Below are positions 22,485 through 34,800 of a DNA stretch of 64,000 nucleotides, piece after piece. Made by a program: the position numbers and the translations under genes. The first letter of the stretch is position 1. The number at the start of each line of letters is the position of its first letter. Under the pieces are notes generated by a model that searched no databases, was not told the DNA's origin, and was given only the letters and a program-made list of their open reading frames with translations. Source of the stretch: Dromiciops gliroides (taxonomy: Eukaryota > Chordata > Mammalia > Microbiotheria > Microbiotheriidae); NCBI RefSeq assembly GCF_019393635.1, contig NC_057861.1, positions 362,436,453 to 362,500,452 on the forward strand, read 5' to 3'.

Positions 22485-22829
22485 ACCTCTTAATCCTTTG
22501 GATCCAACTTCCAAATGCACCCTTATGGAAATTGATGTTTCCATAATGACTGATGTTTCTAGTGATCAGTTAATCACTGAATCTGAGGCCTTTTATTATT
22601 CCTCAACTCCCTTGATTTTTATACAGCTTTTTGGCAATGTGGAGCATACTTGCCTCATAGAAGTCCTCTCTTCCATTGCTTATATGACATTGCTCTTTCA
22701 TGGTTCTTATCTTACCATTCTGACAACTTCTCTTCCATCTTTGATGGCTTATTATCTTCCTCCAGCACACAAGGCTAGGTCCTATATTTTCTCCTAATTT
22801 TCCCTACACTCATTCTCTTGGTGATCTTT

Positions 22830-22976
22830 TTTAAATTTTTTGCAGGGCAATGGGGGTTAAGTGACTTGCCCAGGGTCACACAGCTAGTAAGTGTCAAGTG
22901 TCTGAGGCTGTATTTGAACTCAGGTCCTCCTGAATCAAGGGCTGGTGCTTTAACCACTGTGGCCACCTAGCTGCCC
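22830..22976 (-). mobile_element. tRNA-like SINE
   Basis: Minus copy of the 'gcagggcaatgggggttaag' tail type inside the L2. The TSD is not clear. Confidence 0.85.
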
Positions 22977-23733
22977 AATCTTATCCTTTTTAATGGTATC
23001 AAAGATCATTTCTATCCAAATTATTCCCCATCTGCATATCCAGTCCTAATATTTTTTTCTCTTTACTCCAGTCCCGGCTTTTCAACTGTCTCTGGGGCAT
23101 CTCTATCTAGATGTCCTATCGGCATATCAAATTGACCAAGTTGAAAAATTGCACTTTGGTTTCCTCCCTAAATTGAACCAACCTCCAAACATCCTTGTTT
23201 CTGCTGATGGCACTATTTTCCTTTTAGTAATCCAGGATTTTGCAGTATCAGAGTGAGTCATTTATGACTTTTCCCACTCCCTGTTACCTCTTATATCCAA
23301 TCAGATTTCATAATCTGTTTATTCTACCTCCATAATATCTCTTCATTCCTTTCATTACTTTCCTTCAGTCATTACTTTTTGCCTAGGGTATTGTGATATT
23401 CTTCTATTTGGTCTCTTTTCCTCTTTTTTTTCCTCTTTAAAGTTTTCTTTCATTTAGCTGCTAAAACAATTTCTTTAATGGCTCTAGGATAAAATGCAAA
23501 AAATTTTATTCTGGCTTTTAAGACCCTGAATAATCTTATTCCAATCTACCCATTAAGACTTGTTTCATATTAGACCCCTTTAAAGACTATACTCCCAATA
23601 ATCTGTTTAGCAACCTTGACATCTCATCTCCCAGCCCTAGTATGTATTCACCTAGGTTGTTCCCCATTCCAAGAATATATTTCCTCTTATCTCTGCCTTT
23701 CAGAATCTTTATCTTTCAAAAATTGGGCTCACT

Positions 23734-24075
23734 GATCATGGTACTACTGCAAGTCTATAAACCCAGCTACTATGAATTCTGAGGCTAGTTGGTCTCTTGT
23801 GATCAGGAGTTCTGAGCTGAAGTGGACTGAGCCAATTGAGTATCCACACTGTTTAGTATTATTTAATATATTTAGTATATAGTGAGTCCCTGGGATAGAG
23901 GATGTGTGTGTGTATGTACGTGTGACCATTTCCCAAGGAAGGCTGAATGGACCCAGGTTAGAAAGAGAACAATTTAAGCACCCCTGCCTCAAGTATTTGA
24001 GGCTACTTTGCAAATCAGTAATGAGATGGGGCCCATGACTATCTTCTGCTAGATGAGACAAAATGACCCAACTCT
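23734..24075 (+). pseudogene. RN7SL: 7SL (SRP) RNA processed pseudogene, copy 1
   Basis: 7SL is the RNA scaffold of the signal recognition particle. This + copy follows 7SL end to end: 'acccagctactatgaattct' (Alu-domain 5' stem), 'caggagttctgagctg', 'cccaggttagaaagagaaca' (S domain), 'aaatcagtaatgagat', and a 3' end 'cccaactctaaaaaaaa' matching GACCCCGTCTCTAAA. A TG-rich expansion near 23905-23925 makes it longer than the about 300-nt parent. Flanking aaaaattgggctca / aaaaaatgggttca (23717-23730, 24078-24091) is a plausible imperfect TSD. Confidence 0.8.
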
Positions 24076-24091
24076 AAAAAAAATGGGTTCA

Positions 24092-24600
24092 AAGAATCAG
24101 AATTTTAGGAGTGAAGGAAAATCAGGAGCCATTTAGTCAAACTTATAATTGACAAGGAACCTGTTCTTCTCTCCAATAGCCTTCTAGACCTGAGAAGTAG
24201 TCATCTGGACTCTTTGAAGACCTCCATTGGAGGGAAACACACTACACACAAAAACTATGGGGCCAAACAGAATTAAGTCTGTCTGATTCCCTTCCACATG
24301 ACAGCTCTTCAAATTCATGAAAACAACTTTTATATCCTGTATGAATCTTCTCTTCTCTGGGCTATATATCCTCCTTCCTTCACCAATTATTCATATAATA
24401 TGGAAACAAGATTCTTTTTTTTTTATCCTGGTTTTTCTCCTATAGATATATTCTACTTTATCAATAGCCTTTTAAAACTTGAATGCTCAGAAGTGGAAAA
24501 AAGAAAAGAATTCATTTATGTCCTATCTATGGCAGGTCTCAATTAGAATGTTCATTACTTTGATGGATCTGTGATTTTATACAAGAATACATTTATCAAT
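24092..24600 (-). repeat. L3/CR1-family LINE fragment
   Basis: Antisense L3/CR1 3' region: 'gaagacctccattggaggga', 'ggggccaaacagaattaagt', 'cccttccacatgacagctct'. Confidence 0.65.
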
Positions 24601-24609
24601 ATGGGTATT

Positions 24610-24720
24610 CTTTCTACCAGAGCAGAGCACAACTAGCCCTCAGTTCTCTTACTGTAAAATGAGTCTTGATTAAATGACTCCTAAAGTCCTTCATAGTTCT
24701 AAATCTGCCATTTTATGATG
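24610..24720 (+). repeat. MIR fragment
   Basis: Sense MIR 3' half: 'cagttctcttactgtaaaat'. Confidence 0.5.
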
Positions 24721-24846
24721 TTCCATGCTTTCTCATCCTACATAGATTTTGTCTATGTTGAAGATACACTAAACTTACTGGAAGACATCCTCTGAATCTT
24801 TTAATAAATCATGGCCACTATTTGAACATGTGGGTTATCTATTTCA

Positions 24847-24965
24847 TTAGAATATAAACTCCCTTTGAATAGGAACTAATTTTATTCATCTTACTTGTAT
24901 ACTCATCACCTAGCACAGTGTCTTGAATCTGATGGGCACTTATTAAATGCTTGTTGGTTGATTTA
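24847..24965 (+). repeat. L2 3' tail
   Basis: 'attagaatataaactccctt' through 'aaatgcttgttggttga' is the sense L2 end. Confidence 0.65.
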
Positions 24966-25074
24966 TTGGTTGTTCTGTTATCACTTGTTTTTACTGCTTA
25001 CCTGACCCATCATATTTTCAGCAATAATATTCTTAATGTCTTGTCCATCATTCCTTGCATGCAACTTGTTTGTA

Positions 25075-25940
25075 AGTCAAGAAACATTTAAGAAGCACCT
25101 ACTATATGCCAGGCACTGTGCTAAGCACAACATACTATTACTCATATGTACTTACCATGTTTCTTTTTCTTCAATGAATAGTCTAATTGAAACATTATTC
25201 ATTTAACCAGAGCTACCTCGTTCACCCATGAAAATATACTGTGATGTTATATAAACTTAAGGCTAAAAGATAAAGGAAATGTATATGATTATGTAATTAC
25301 TAGTGTGAACCTGACAATTATGTCTCTTAAAAGCTCAGCATTTATAATTTAAAATGTTAATAAGCCACAGTAGTTCTTTAAAAATAAAATTCAAAATAGT
25401 TTGTGATGCTTTAAGGAAATTCTCATTAACTTTGAAAACTAATTCCAATTTCATATACGCATAAATAGATGCAACTTTTTCTTGCAAGATTTTTTCAAAA
25501 TCTGAGTTTGTTGTCATTCCAGATATTGAAAAAATTTCCATTTAATAGTATTTCAATATTTGTTATTCAAATAATATGTGAGTGACTTCTAGGCAGGAAA
25601 TACACCAAAAAAAATAAGATATGGTACTTACCCTCAAGGAGCTTACAATCTACTAAAGGAGATAAAATACATACATAACTTGGCATAATACAAAATAGAA
25701 TATGATGAATTTATGTGAAATATAAAGTTCTATGAGAAAGAAAAGGTGGAAGATAATTTCTAGCTTAATCTGTTATGAAAAGCTTCTAGGTAGAGTCAGC
25801 ATTTGAGCTGCCTCCTGAATATTTTAAATAATACACCTTAGACGTTAGAGAATTCCAACATTAAGAGCAATGTGGAAATTAAAAGGTCACAGAGATCTGG
25901 AATTATGAGAAGGAATCAGAATCATAGCACTCAGTCACTC
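25075..25940 (-). repeat. L2 LINE 3' end, interrupted
   Basis: Antisense L2 at 25080-25130 ('agcacctactatatgccagg') and again from about 25590 ('ccctcaaggagcttacaatc'). The intervening roughly 450 bp is unassigned and may be an insertion. Confidence 0.55.
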
Positions 25941-26203
25941 AGGAGATACGGAGTTTCTAATAGAAGTAAAATTTCTATTGTATTAGATAAGCAGGATTCA
26001 CTGATCCCACCTATACCACTAAACTAGGAACAGATCAGAAACCTTCCTTGAAGGGACATACTAGGGTGAAATAAAACCTGGATGGGCATCAAATAGTACA
26101 GTGGAGACAAGATGAAGGAGTAGAAGATAATTACAAAAATGTAGCAAGAGTAGAGAGAGATGTCTAAATTCCTTGAATCCCATTTCATTTCCATTTCCAA
26201 AGC

Positions 26204-26241
<38 letters not shown>

Positions 26242-26511
26242 CTGTTAATGGGCAATCATGTAGGTGCAGAAGAGGAAGAATTATATAAAGAAAGGAGGAT
26301 GGTCATTGCTAGAGAAGAAAATGAGGAAACGGGGGAAGAAAAATGGGCACAACTACCAGTAAAGAGACTAGGAATAAAAATTTGGAATCTCTTGCTGTTG
26401 GGTTTGTTGGTTGTGGGTTTTTCATCAAGGAGGAAATGGGGCCTATGTTTTGGAAGCTGTGAGAACATACACCTATCAAAAGTAACCACCTGGTGGGGAG
26501 AGGACAACACA
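25941..26511. other. no recognised feature besides a GT microsatellite
   Basis: The open frames here run through the GT repeat and are not protein-like. Confidence 0.3.
26205..26239. repeat. (TG)n microsatellite
   Basis: About 17 uninterrupted TG units. Confidence 0.95.
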
Positions 26512-26745
26512 TTATGTATTCTTACTATGAGCCAGGCTTTGGGCAAAGCATTTTACAAATATTTTTTATTCGTTCCTCACAACGACCCGTGAGAGATAGA
26601 TGTTGTTATTATCCCCATTTTGTAGTTGAAGAAAACTGAAGCAGATGAAGATTAAATGGACTAACACAGGGTCATTTGGCTAGTAGGTTATCTGAAGCCA
26701 GATTTGGACTCAGGTCCTATCCAGACTCAGGTCCAGCTTTCATTC
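26512..26745 (-). repeat. MIR-type CORE-SINE
   Basis: Antisense MIR nearly throughout: 'ctatgagccaggctttgggc', 'tattatccccattttgtag', 'gccagatttggactcaggtc'. Confidence 0.8.
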
Positions 26746-26844
26746 TTTCTTGTTTATTTTATGGTTAGATTTATTTAGTTCTGAGAGGAGCAAATTGAGT
26801 CCCCCAACTGTATAGCTTTGGCTGTCTATAAAATGAAGGAGTGG

Positions 26845-26965
26845 AGTTATTTCATTTGAGCATCACAATAACTCTGTGAGGTAAGCACTATTACTGTCCC
26901 TCATTTACAGATGAGGAACCTAATGCTGACAGATTAAATGATTCACCCAAGGTCACGTAATCAGA
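26845..26965 (-). repeat. MIR fragment
   Basis: Antisense MIR: 'actctgtgaggtaagcacta' and 'ttacagatgaggaacct'. Confidence 0.7.
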
Positions 26966-27004
26966 TAACCTCTAAATCTTCATATTTAGTCCTCATTTCT
27001 CCTG

Positions 27005-27115
27005 AGCCTTAATCTTGCATTACCAACTACTTGCTGGACATGTCCACTTGGATATCCCAATCTCATAGACATCTCAAATTCAACATGTTTTCAAAAGAAC
27101 TCAAAATTATCTATT
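27005..27115 (+). repeat. L2 ORF2 fragment
   Basis: 'gctggacatgtccacttgga' and 'catctcaaattcaacatgtt' are conserved sense L2 blocks. Confidence 0.6.
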
Positions 27116-28224
27116 TTGACTAATTATGTAATCCTTGACCCAGAATTGAGGGCAGGATTTTATTAAGTTCAATCTCTGGGACTTCTCAAGAATCACATTT
27201 TCTTGGTAGCCTGAAAATATCAGAGTTTGTTTTACACACACAATAAAAGAGCCCTAAGTTTCCATGCAAGCAGTCTAATAACTGTGGACAGAGGAGAGAT
27301 TGCATTTAACCTGATAGAAATATGCAAAAAATTTACTTTGAACCTATAGGAAATCAATACAACTCTCCTCCCTTCTCTGGAAAACTTTAATCTCCAGTGA
27401 TCTATGAAGTCTTTCAGATTAGTTTTACTTTACATGGCCCATTCTCCCCAAAACAGAAAGGTGTATTAGGATTGAGAGGTCATTCTCCTTCTTCTGCTCC
27501 AAACCTTTACAATTCACATTAGCAGTAATGAAGAAGACCAGGTTTTTCTCTTCACATTTTAATTATTTTCCTAACAACTCCTTAGTTTTAGCTCCTGCTT
27601 GGTTCAGGGACTCCTCCTCTTAGTCCAGCAATTTGATGTCATCCAGAATCTTTGCTTGCTCAGGAACTCTTTGCTTTGTCCTGGAAGGGCTGGGATATGT
27701 AGGCCTTTTTTCCAGGGAGCTAAATTTCCACTTCTATGAAGTCCTATTTAATAATTTACTTCTGTATCCAGCTCTACTACTTCTAGTTCTTTTAAAGGGT
27801 CAAGAGCAGGGGTATAAATAAAAATATATGAATTTACTATGAATAAGCAACTGGTATTTGATTATCATCAATGAAAATTCAAATGAAGCCAGAATTCTGA
27901 AACCAGAAGTTTATATACCTTATCAAAAGATTTCACACCCTCTTAAGGAGACAGTAAAGCTCTTCAGAAGAGGTGTATGGATTCCTTCTGGGTCATTCTA
28001 GAGTATTTTACCATATAGATACACTATACTACAATGATTCAGTGTGAGTTTCCTAAGTCTTTGTAAGCTCATGGAGGGAGCTTTTGTTCTGTATTCCTTT
28101 CCTCCAGTATAAATAACTTGTACATGGGTAGCACTTTTAAATGTATGTATTTTTAAAAATTAAGTTGATTGAATTAAACTCTCTTGGAAAAATTCTCTGA
28201 TGTTTGTTTGAAATCCGTCATAAC
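27116..28224. other. no recognised feature
   Basis: About 1.1 kb without a recognisable gene or repeat. Confidence 0.3.
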
Positions 28225-28502
28225 AAAATTAGCAAGCATTTATTAATCACTTACAATGTGCTAGGAACTGTTCTAAGCATTGGAGATAAGAAGAAATGGA
28301 AAAACAAGGTCCTTACCCTTTCTTACTCAAGAAACATATTAAAAACCATGAAAATAATGAAATATAAAACACATACATATATATAATATATGTATTTATA
28401 GATGCATGAGTGTATATATACATGTATATACACATTATATATATTATATGTATATAAATATTTCACACATATAACTATATATGTATATTTTATTTATTCA
28501 TC

Positions 28503-28738
28503 TGTGTTGTTTGACTCTTTGTGATCCTATGGTCAAAGCATGTCAACATTATCCATGTTTTTTTTTTTTTTTGGCAAGGATATTGGAGTGATTTGTGATT
28601 TTCTTCTTCAGGGGATTAAGGCACACAGAGATTGTGACTTGCCCAGGATTACACAGCTAATAAGAATCTGAAGGTGATTTTGAACTTCTTGACTCCAGGC
28701 TCAGCAGTCTATGCACTGAGCCACCTAGCTGTCTCTCT
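28503..28738 (-). mobile_element. SINE with RTE-like tail, poly-T expanded
   Basis: Minus copy ('tgttgtttgactctttgtga' to 'gagccacctagctgtctc') with about 15 T at 28559-28573 where related copies read 'ggggttttct'. Confidence 0.75.
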
Positions 28739-28800
28739 ATGTCTCTGTCTCTGTCTCTATCTTTCTCTCTCTCAATATATCTATATATCTATAAATATTT

Positions 28801-28985
28801 GTTGTTGTTTGTTATTCATTCTCAAAGAGGACCATGACATCAGGGTGATGTCATGACTTGCACTAAATTGAATTTAAATGATGGAGGGCTGTGCAAGGTC
28901 ACCAACCTCATTCTCTCTTTCAGAGCCATCTGGGTTCATTGGCAGGAAATATATCAGGGCAACTGGAGATGGCCCCAGATGAACT
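28801..28985 (-). mobile_element. SINE body with (CAA)n tail
   Basis: TTG repeats, 'aaagaggaccatgacatcag', 'gatgtcatgacttgcac' and 'ggcaactggagatggcccca'. Same body as at 5621-5790. Confidence 0.8.
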
Positions 28986-29925
28986 ATAAATATAGGGACC
29001 CATAGGAAGGTTGGGGAGAATCCTTCAGAAACATATACATACATGTATATCCATATCAAAGTGTATATATTATGTACATATATATGTAAATAGAAGGTCA
29101 TTCAGAAGCATTCATTAGGTGAGGGGAGAGGGATTTAGGAGAAGGGAGAGGACTAGGAAAGGTTTCGTTCAGGAGTTGGGTTTTGAAGGAAGTCAAGTAG
29201 GATGTAAAGGTGAGGAGGGGATAATATTCCAGGCATAGGGGACAATCAGAACCAATGCAGAGTAAAGAAAAGGATTGTCATGATGGAGGAACAGTCAATA
29301 GTGGGTACTGGGTTGTAGAGAGCATGGAGGAGTGCATAAAATGTTAGGAAACTGGAAAGGCATGAAAGGGACACGTTGTGAAGGACTTTAAATGACAAGC
29401 AGAGGGTTTCTTTTTGATTTTGGATTCTGGAGACAGTAGAAAACTGCTGGAGTTTATTGAGTAGGGGGATGATATAGCTAGACCTGTGCTATAGGGAGAT
29501 CACTTTGGTAGATGAGTGAAGGATGGATTGGAATGAGGAGAGGCTTGGGAATAGAGATCTATTAGAAGGCTATTTTTTTTAGGAGGATATTTCAATTGTT
29601 CAGTTGTGAGGAGACATGGGCCTTATAAGGGTGGTAGTTATTTGAGTGGAGAAAAGGGAAAATATGAGGGGTATGAAGGTAAAAATGACAAGCTATGGCA
29701 ACAGATTAAATATTTGGGTTAAGTATTAGTGAGGAGTTTAGTATGACAAAATTATGAGCCTGGGTAGATGAAAGGATGGTGATGACCTTGATAATAATAG
29801 GAAAGTTGAGAAGAGGGGAGGGTTTTGCATGGAAATATAGTGTGGCTTATGTTTTTGACAGGTTGAGTTTGAGATTCCTATTCCCAAAGAACTCCCAATT
29901 TGAGAAATGAAAAGAGCATTTGTTG

Positions 29926-30459
29926 TGTGGGGACCAGTTTTTAATTGGGGAGTGTTAGCTAAGTGGCTCTCAGCAATATTGGGGCAAGGAAAGAGACCAG
30001 CAGCCTCCCTCAAAACAGAACAAGATTTATTTTAACAAGAACGAACTTAAAAAAAAAAACACAAACAGGATCAGTAGGATCAAGGGAAAGAGAAATTATA
30101 CAGCCTGCAAAAATACCACTGCCCAGGAATCAGCTGAGAATACACCGCAGCCTCTTCCAGCCCCTTCCAGCTTCCAGCTAGAATACTGGACAAAAAAAAA
30201 CTCCCTTCTCCCAGCACCCTCAAACAGTCCTCAGCCAATTGGATGGCTGCCCTAAATAGTCACATGACTGCCCTAAATAGGCTTCCAATCATTATAATTT
30301 TGCCAGGTCTATGTAGGCATCGGCGAGTGGTGATGACCTGAGGTGCCAGCGCCATGGCAATGGCTACAACCAGTGGGTGGAGCACCGTTTGGTTTGCGGA
30401 GCCTGAGGCCAGTGCGCGCCGAGGCATAAAAAACCTCAAATAACAATTAATTCTTTACA
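29926..30459 (-). mobile_element. solo LTR, family A copy 1
   Basis: Runs from TGTGGGGACCAG to TTCTTTACA. The minus strand has a canonical TG...CA LTR with an AATAAA signal (its complement lies just after 'acagaacaagattt'). Flanking gttg on both sides (29922-29925, 30460-30463) is a 4-bp TSD inside the L2. A related copy lies at 42600-43184. No internal genes remain; it is a solo-LTR fossil. Confidence 0.85.
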
Positions 30460-31310
30460 GTTGGTATAGGACTGGAGTTCAATGAAGATATTAGAATTGG
30501 TTTTATACCTTGGTTAATCATGTGCATAGAGATGATCATTAAAGCCACAGGACTGGAGGAATTCATCAAGTGAGATAGTATATCAGAAAAAAAGAAAGGG
30601 ATCCAGGAGAGAGCCTTGGGAAATACCCATATTCAGGAGCCTTGACTTTAATGAAGAACCTACAAAATAGATGGAGGAGTGGTCAGCCAGGTAGAAGGGA
30701 AAAAAAGGAGTGAGCATTGCTAAGAAAATCTAGAGAACAGAGTATCCAGGTGCTCTACGTTGTCAAAGGTCACAGAGTTCAATAATCCTGAGAATTGAAA
30801 AAAGCCATATATTTGGTAATTAAGTGATGATTGTTAAGTTTGTAGAGGGAAGTTTCAGCTGAATGATGAGGTCAGAGATAGACTGGGTTTTAAGCAAATA
30901 AAAAGAGAAGTGGAGGCATCTTGTAGGGATAACTGTCTGAAAGATTTTAGCTGAGAAGCCAAGGAGAGTTTTTAAAGGGTAACTTGTGAGGAAGGTCAGA
31001 TCAAGTCAGGGTTAAATTATTGTTTAAACGATAAGGAAGACATGGGTATGTTTGTAGTCACCTAGGAAGGAACCAGCAGATAGGGAAAAGCTGCAAGTTT
31101 TAGGAATGTGTGGAGATGATAGAGGGATCAGTCTGCTCAAGAATACAGGATCAATCGTACACATTAAAGGAGTTTGTCTTGGCAAGAAGGACCACTTCTT
31201 TATGTGGGACAGGAATGAAGAGATGGTGATGGAAGATGTGTGAATAATGGGAGATGAGGATTACAGGAAAAGGAGGGAGCTGTCTGTAAATGGCCTCAGT
31301 TTTTTTTCTG

Positions 31311-31812
31311 TTTGAAACCTAGTCTATTTTGAAGAATATGTTTTTAAATCATCAGAAGAAAAAGAGGCTTGCTTCCTTTAAGGAACAGAGGCAAACACAT
31401 CTGGCAAGATTTCTCTGTGGCTCCTTTGAGGAATTCAAATAATTAGATCTCTGGCAGAGTCAAGGCTATAAAATGTAAAAGCCTGTGGATTTTAGTAAAG
31501 AAATCAGTTCCATATACATGCAATCCAAGAATGTAGATGGAAAAAGGAGTCAGTTAAAGAAAATATCTTCCCTGTCTTAGAAATAGAGTTATGGAGAAGT
31601 CATAAGGGAATATGGCATGCAAACAGCTATTTTTTTCTTTGACTGTTTTGCCCAAAGAAAGGTAACAGAGAAGTCCCATGAAGTAGAAATTCATGTCAGT
31701 AAAAAGGAAGGGGCTGATGATGGAAGGAACAAAAATTGCTATGAGAACTATTTGGGAACATTAGAAAGCACATGAGTAATGGAACTGTGAGTAGATGCAA
31801 TCAAAGGCTTCT
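31311..31812. other. no recognised feature
   Basis: Purine-rich unassigned sequence ending at the L1 target site. Confidence 0.3.
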
Positions 31813-31828
31813 CCTGAAAGGTTGAAGT

Positions 31829-34800
31829 ATTTTTCTTCCTGATTGATTATTTTTTTCAGAACTTAAACATTTCTTTTTGAGTTTCAAAATCTCTCCCTCT
31901 AGCCCTTCTCCCACCTATTGAAAAAGTAAGCAATATGATATCAATTACATATGTGAAATCATTCAAAACATGTTTCTGTATTAGCCATGTTTTGAAAAAA
32001 GAAAAAAAAAGCAGAAAAAATATACTTAAATTTGTACTCAGAGTTCATCGGTTCTCTCTTTAAAGGTGGATGTCATTTTTTCATCATGACTCCAGATTTT
32101 TCTTGGATAGCTATATTGATCAGAGTAGCTAAATCTTTCACAGTTGATCATCATGACCACATTTGCTATTACTTTGTACAATTCTGGTTCTGATTATTTT
32201 ACACTGTATCAGTTCATTTAAGTCTCCCCAGGTTTTTCTGAAACCATCCCTCTCATCATATCTTATAGCACAATATTATTCCAACACAATCATATACCAC
32301 AAATTGTTCAGGCATTTTCCATTTAATGGATATCCTCAATTCCAATTCTTTGTTATCACAAAAAGAGCTGTGATAAATATTTTTTATATAGAGATCCTTG
32401 CCCCTTTGATCTCTTTGGGAAACAGATCTAGTAGTGGTATTGCTGGGCCAAAGGGCATTAACACTTTTATGTGCCTTTGGGCATAGTTCTAAACTGTTCT
32501 CCAGAATGGTTGGGCCAGTCTACAACCCCACCAACAGTACATTGGTGTCTCTGCTTTTCCACATCCCCTACAGCATTCATTATTTTTCTGTTTCTGTCAT
32601 GTTAGTCAATTTGATAGGTGTGAGGTGGTACCTCAGAGTTGTTTTAATTTGCATTTCTCTAATCAATAGTGATTTAGAATATGTTTATATGACTAGAGAT
32701 TGCTTTGATTTCTTCTTCTGAAAACTGTCTATTTATATCCTTTTATCATATATCAATTTGAGAATGGCTCTTATTTTTATAAATTGATTCAGTTCCCTAT
32801 ATATTTGAGAAATGAGACCTTTATTAGAGAAAGTTGCTGTAAAATTTTTCCCTCCTGCTTTCCTTCTGACTTTGGATAAATTGTTTTTTTTTTTGTGTAA
32901 AAACTTGCAAATTTCACATCATCAAAATTATCCAATTTACTTCCCATCTTCCTCTATCTCTTGTTTGGTCATAAACAATTACCTTATCCATTGATCTGAA
33001 TGATAAATCTTTTCATACTTCTCTAATTTGCTTATAATATTACCCTTTATGTCTCAATCATTTACTATTTTGACCCTATATTGGTAAACAATGTGAGGTC
33101 TATCTATAGTTTCTGCCAAATTGCTTTTCAGGTTTCCCAGCAATTTTTGTGAAATATTAAGTTTTTGTTCCAAAATCTTATATCTTTGGGTTTATCAAAC
33201 ATTAGGTTTTCATTGTCATTAATTACTGTTTATTGTGTACCTAATCTATTCCATTGAGCCACTACTCTATCTTTTAGCCAGTACCAGATTATACTGATGA
33301 TTACAGCTTTGTAATGTACTCAGTGAGGTATACTGAGCTCAGTGAGGACATACAGGTTGCTGCTGACACGGGAAACATCAGAGGAATGTATGAAGGCATC
33401 AAGAAAGCTTGCAGACCCACTCAGAGCAAGACAGCTCCCCTCAAGTCCAGCATTGGAGAATACATTATGGACAGAGTTAAGCAAATGGAAAGATGGTTAG
33501 AGCACTTTTCTGAGTTGTACACCATCAGAAATTCTATCACAGAATCAGCTTTAAACATCATGGAATCCTTCCCTGTACTATAGGAGTTGGACAATGTACC
33601 CACACTTGAGGAACTTGAGAATGCAATTAACTCCCTAAGATGTGGAAAAGCTCTAGTTGTAGACAGTATCGCAGCTGAATTGATCAAATGCTCTAAAAAT
33701 GTTCTCTTAAAACCCCTGCATGAATTGTTGTGCCTGTGTTGGAAAGAAGGTGAAGTGCCACAGGATATGCATGATGCCCGTATAGTTACTCTTTATAAGA
33801 ACAGTGAAGACAGGAGTGACTGTAACAACTACAGAGGAATTTCACTTCCCAGGGTCATTAGGAAAATGTTTGCCAAGGTCATCTTGCTTAGATTATGTAA
33901 ACTTGCCATCCGTGTTTACCCCGAATTGCAATGTGGATTTCGAGCAGGGAGGTCAACTATCGATATGATTTTCTAACTTTGCCAACTACAAGAAAAGTGC
34001 AGAGAACAAAGAAAACCCCTCTTCATTGCCTTCATAGACCTGACCAAAGATTTGATATGGTTAACAAAGAAGGTCTTTTTGAAATTCTCTGGAGAATTGG
34101 TTGCCCTCCTAAACTCCATAACCTCATTTGCTCCTTTCATTGCAACATGCAGGGTGTCATACAGTTCGAAGGCAACACCTCTGAAGCATTCAGCATAAAC
34201 AGTGGAGTCAAGCAAGGATGTGTGCTTGTTCCCACGCTGTTTGGAATTTTCTTCTCCATGCTGTTACATCATGCTTTTGGTTTGTCAACTGATGGCATCT
34301 ATCTGCATTCCTAGTTGGACGGAGGCCTGTTCAATGTTTCATGTCTGAGATCCAAAACCAGAGTGAGAGGTAACACCCTTAGAGACCTGCTTTTTGCCAA
34401 TGATGCTGCACTTGCCTGTCACTCAGAGCCTGAATTGCAGACCTTGATGGATCTCTTCTCCCAAGCTTGCACAGACTTTGGTCTAACCATTAATCTTAAA
34501 AAGATGAAAGTCATGTGTCAGAATGCTATGTCGCCTCCATTGATACACATTGGTAGCTACCAGTTGGATGTCATAAGCCAATTCTCATATCTTGGCTCTA
34601 CTGTCAGTGACAATTTGTCACTTGATTCTGAGATCAATCAGAGGATTGGGAAAGCTGCTTCAACCATGGCTAAGCTTGCCAAGCGTGTCTGGGCAAACAG
34701 TAAACTGACAAGACGAACCAAATTTGCCGTCTATAGAGCATGTGTCCTGAGTACCTTACTGCATGTCAGCGAAACATGGACTACGTATACTAGACAAGAG

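Larger units (their letters stand above)
21930..23733 (+). repeat. L2 LINE ORF2 to 3' region, split by two SINEs
   Basis: Sense L2 remnant: 'agatgtcctatcggcatatc' and 'aggataaaatgcaaaaaatt', then a block resembling the end of L2 ORF2 at 23500-23720. Interrupted at 22292-22484 and 22830-22976. A 120-codon open frame at 22435 is incidental. Confidence 0.65.
28225..31310 (-). mobile_element. long L2 LINE (CR1 superfamily), minus strand, with three insertions
   Basis: L2 runs from its 3' end at left ('aatcacttacaatgtgctag') through antisense ORF2: 'gtgaaggactttaaatgaca', 'gatcactttggtagatgagt', 'gacaggttgagtttgagatt', 'aaggaaccagcagataggga', 'tctgctcaagaatacaggat'. About 2 kb of L2 remains once the insertions (28503-28738, 28801-28985, 29926-30459) are removed. 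TA-rich sequence at 28375-28480 also interrupts it. No open frame survives. Confidence 0.8.

Noticed and set aside
23744-24061. 105-codon open frame, minus strand
   Set aside because: Lies antisense to the 7SL pseudogene.
26173-26592. 139-codon open frame, + strand
   Set aside because: It reads through a TG microsatellite (Cys-Val run) and into an antisense MIR. Not a gene.
33587-33976. domesticated reverse transcriptase gene
   Set aside because: The motifs are good, but stops at both ends, a lost catalytic Asp downstream and TSD-bounded ends mark a decayed LINE.
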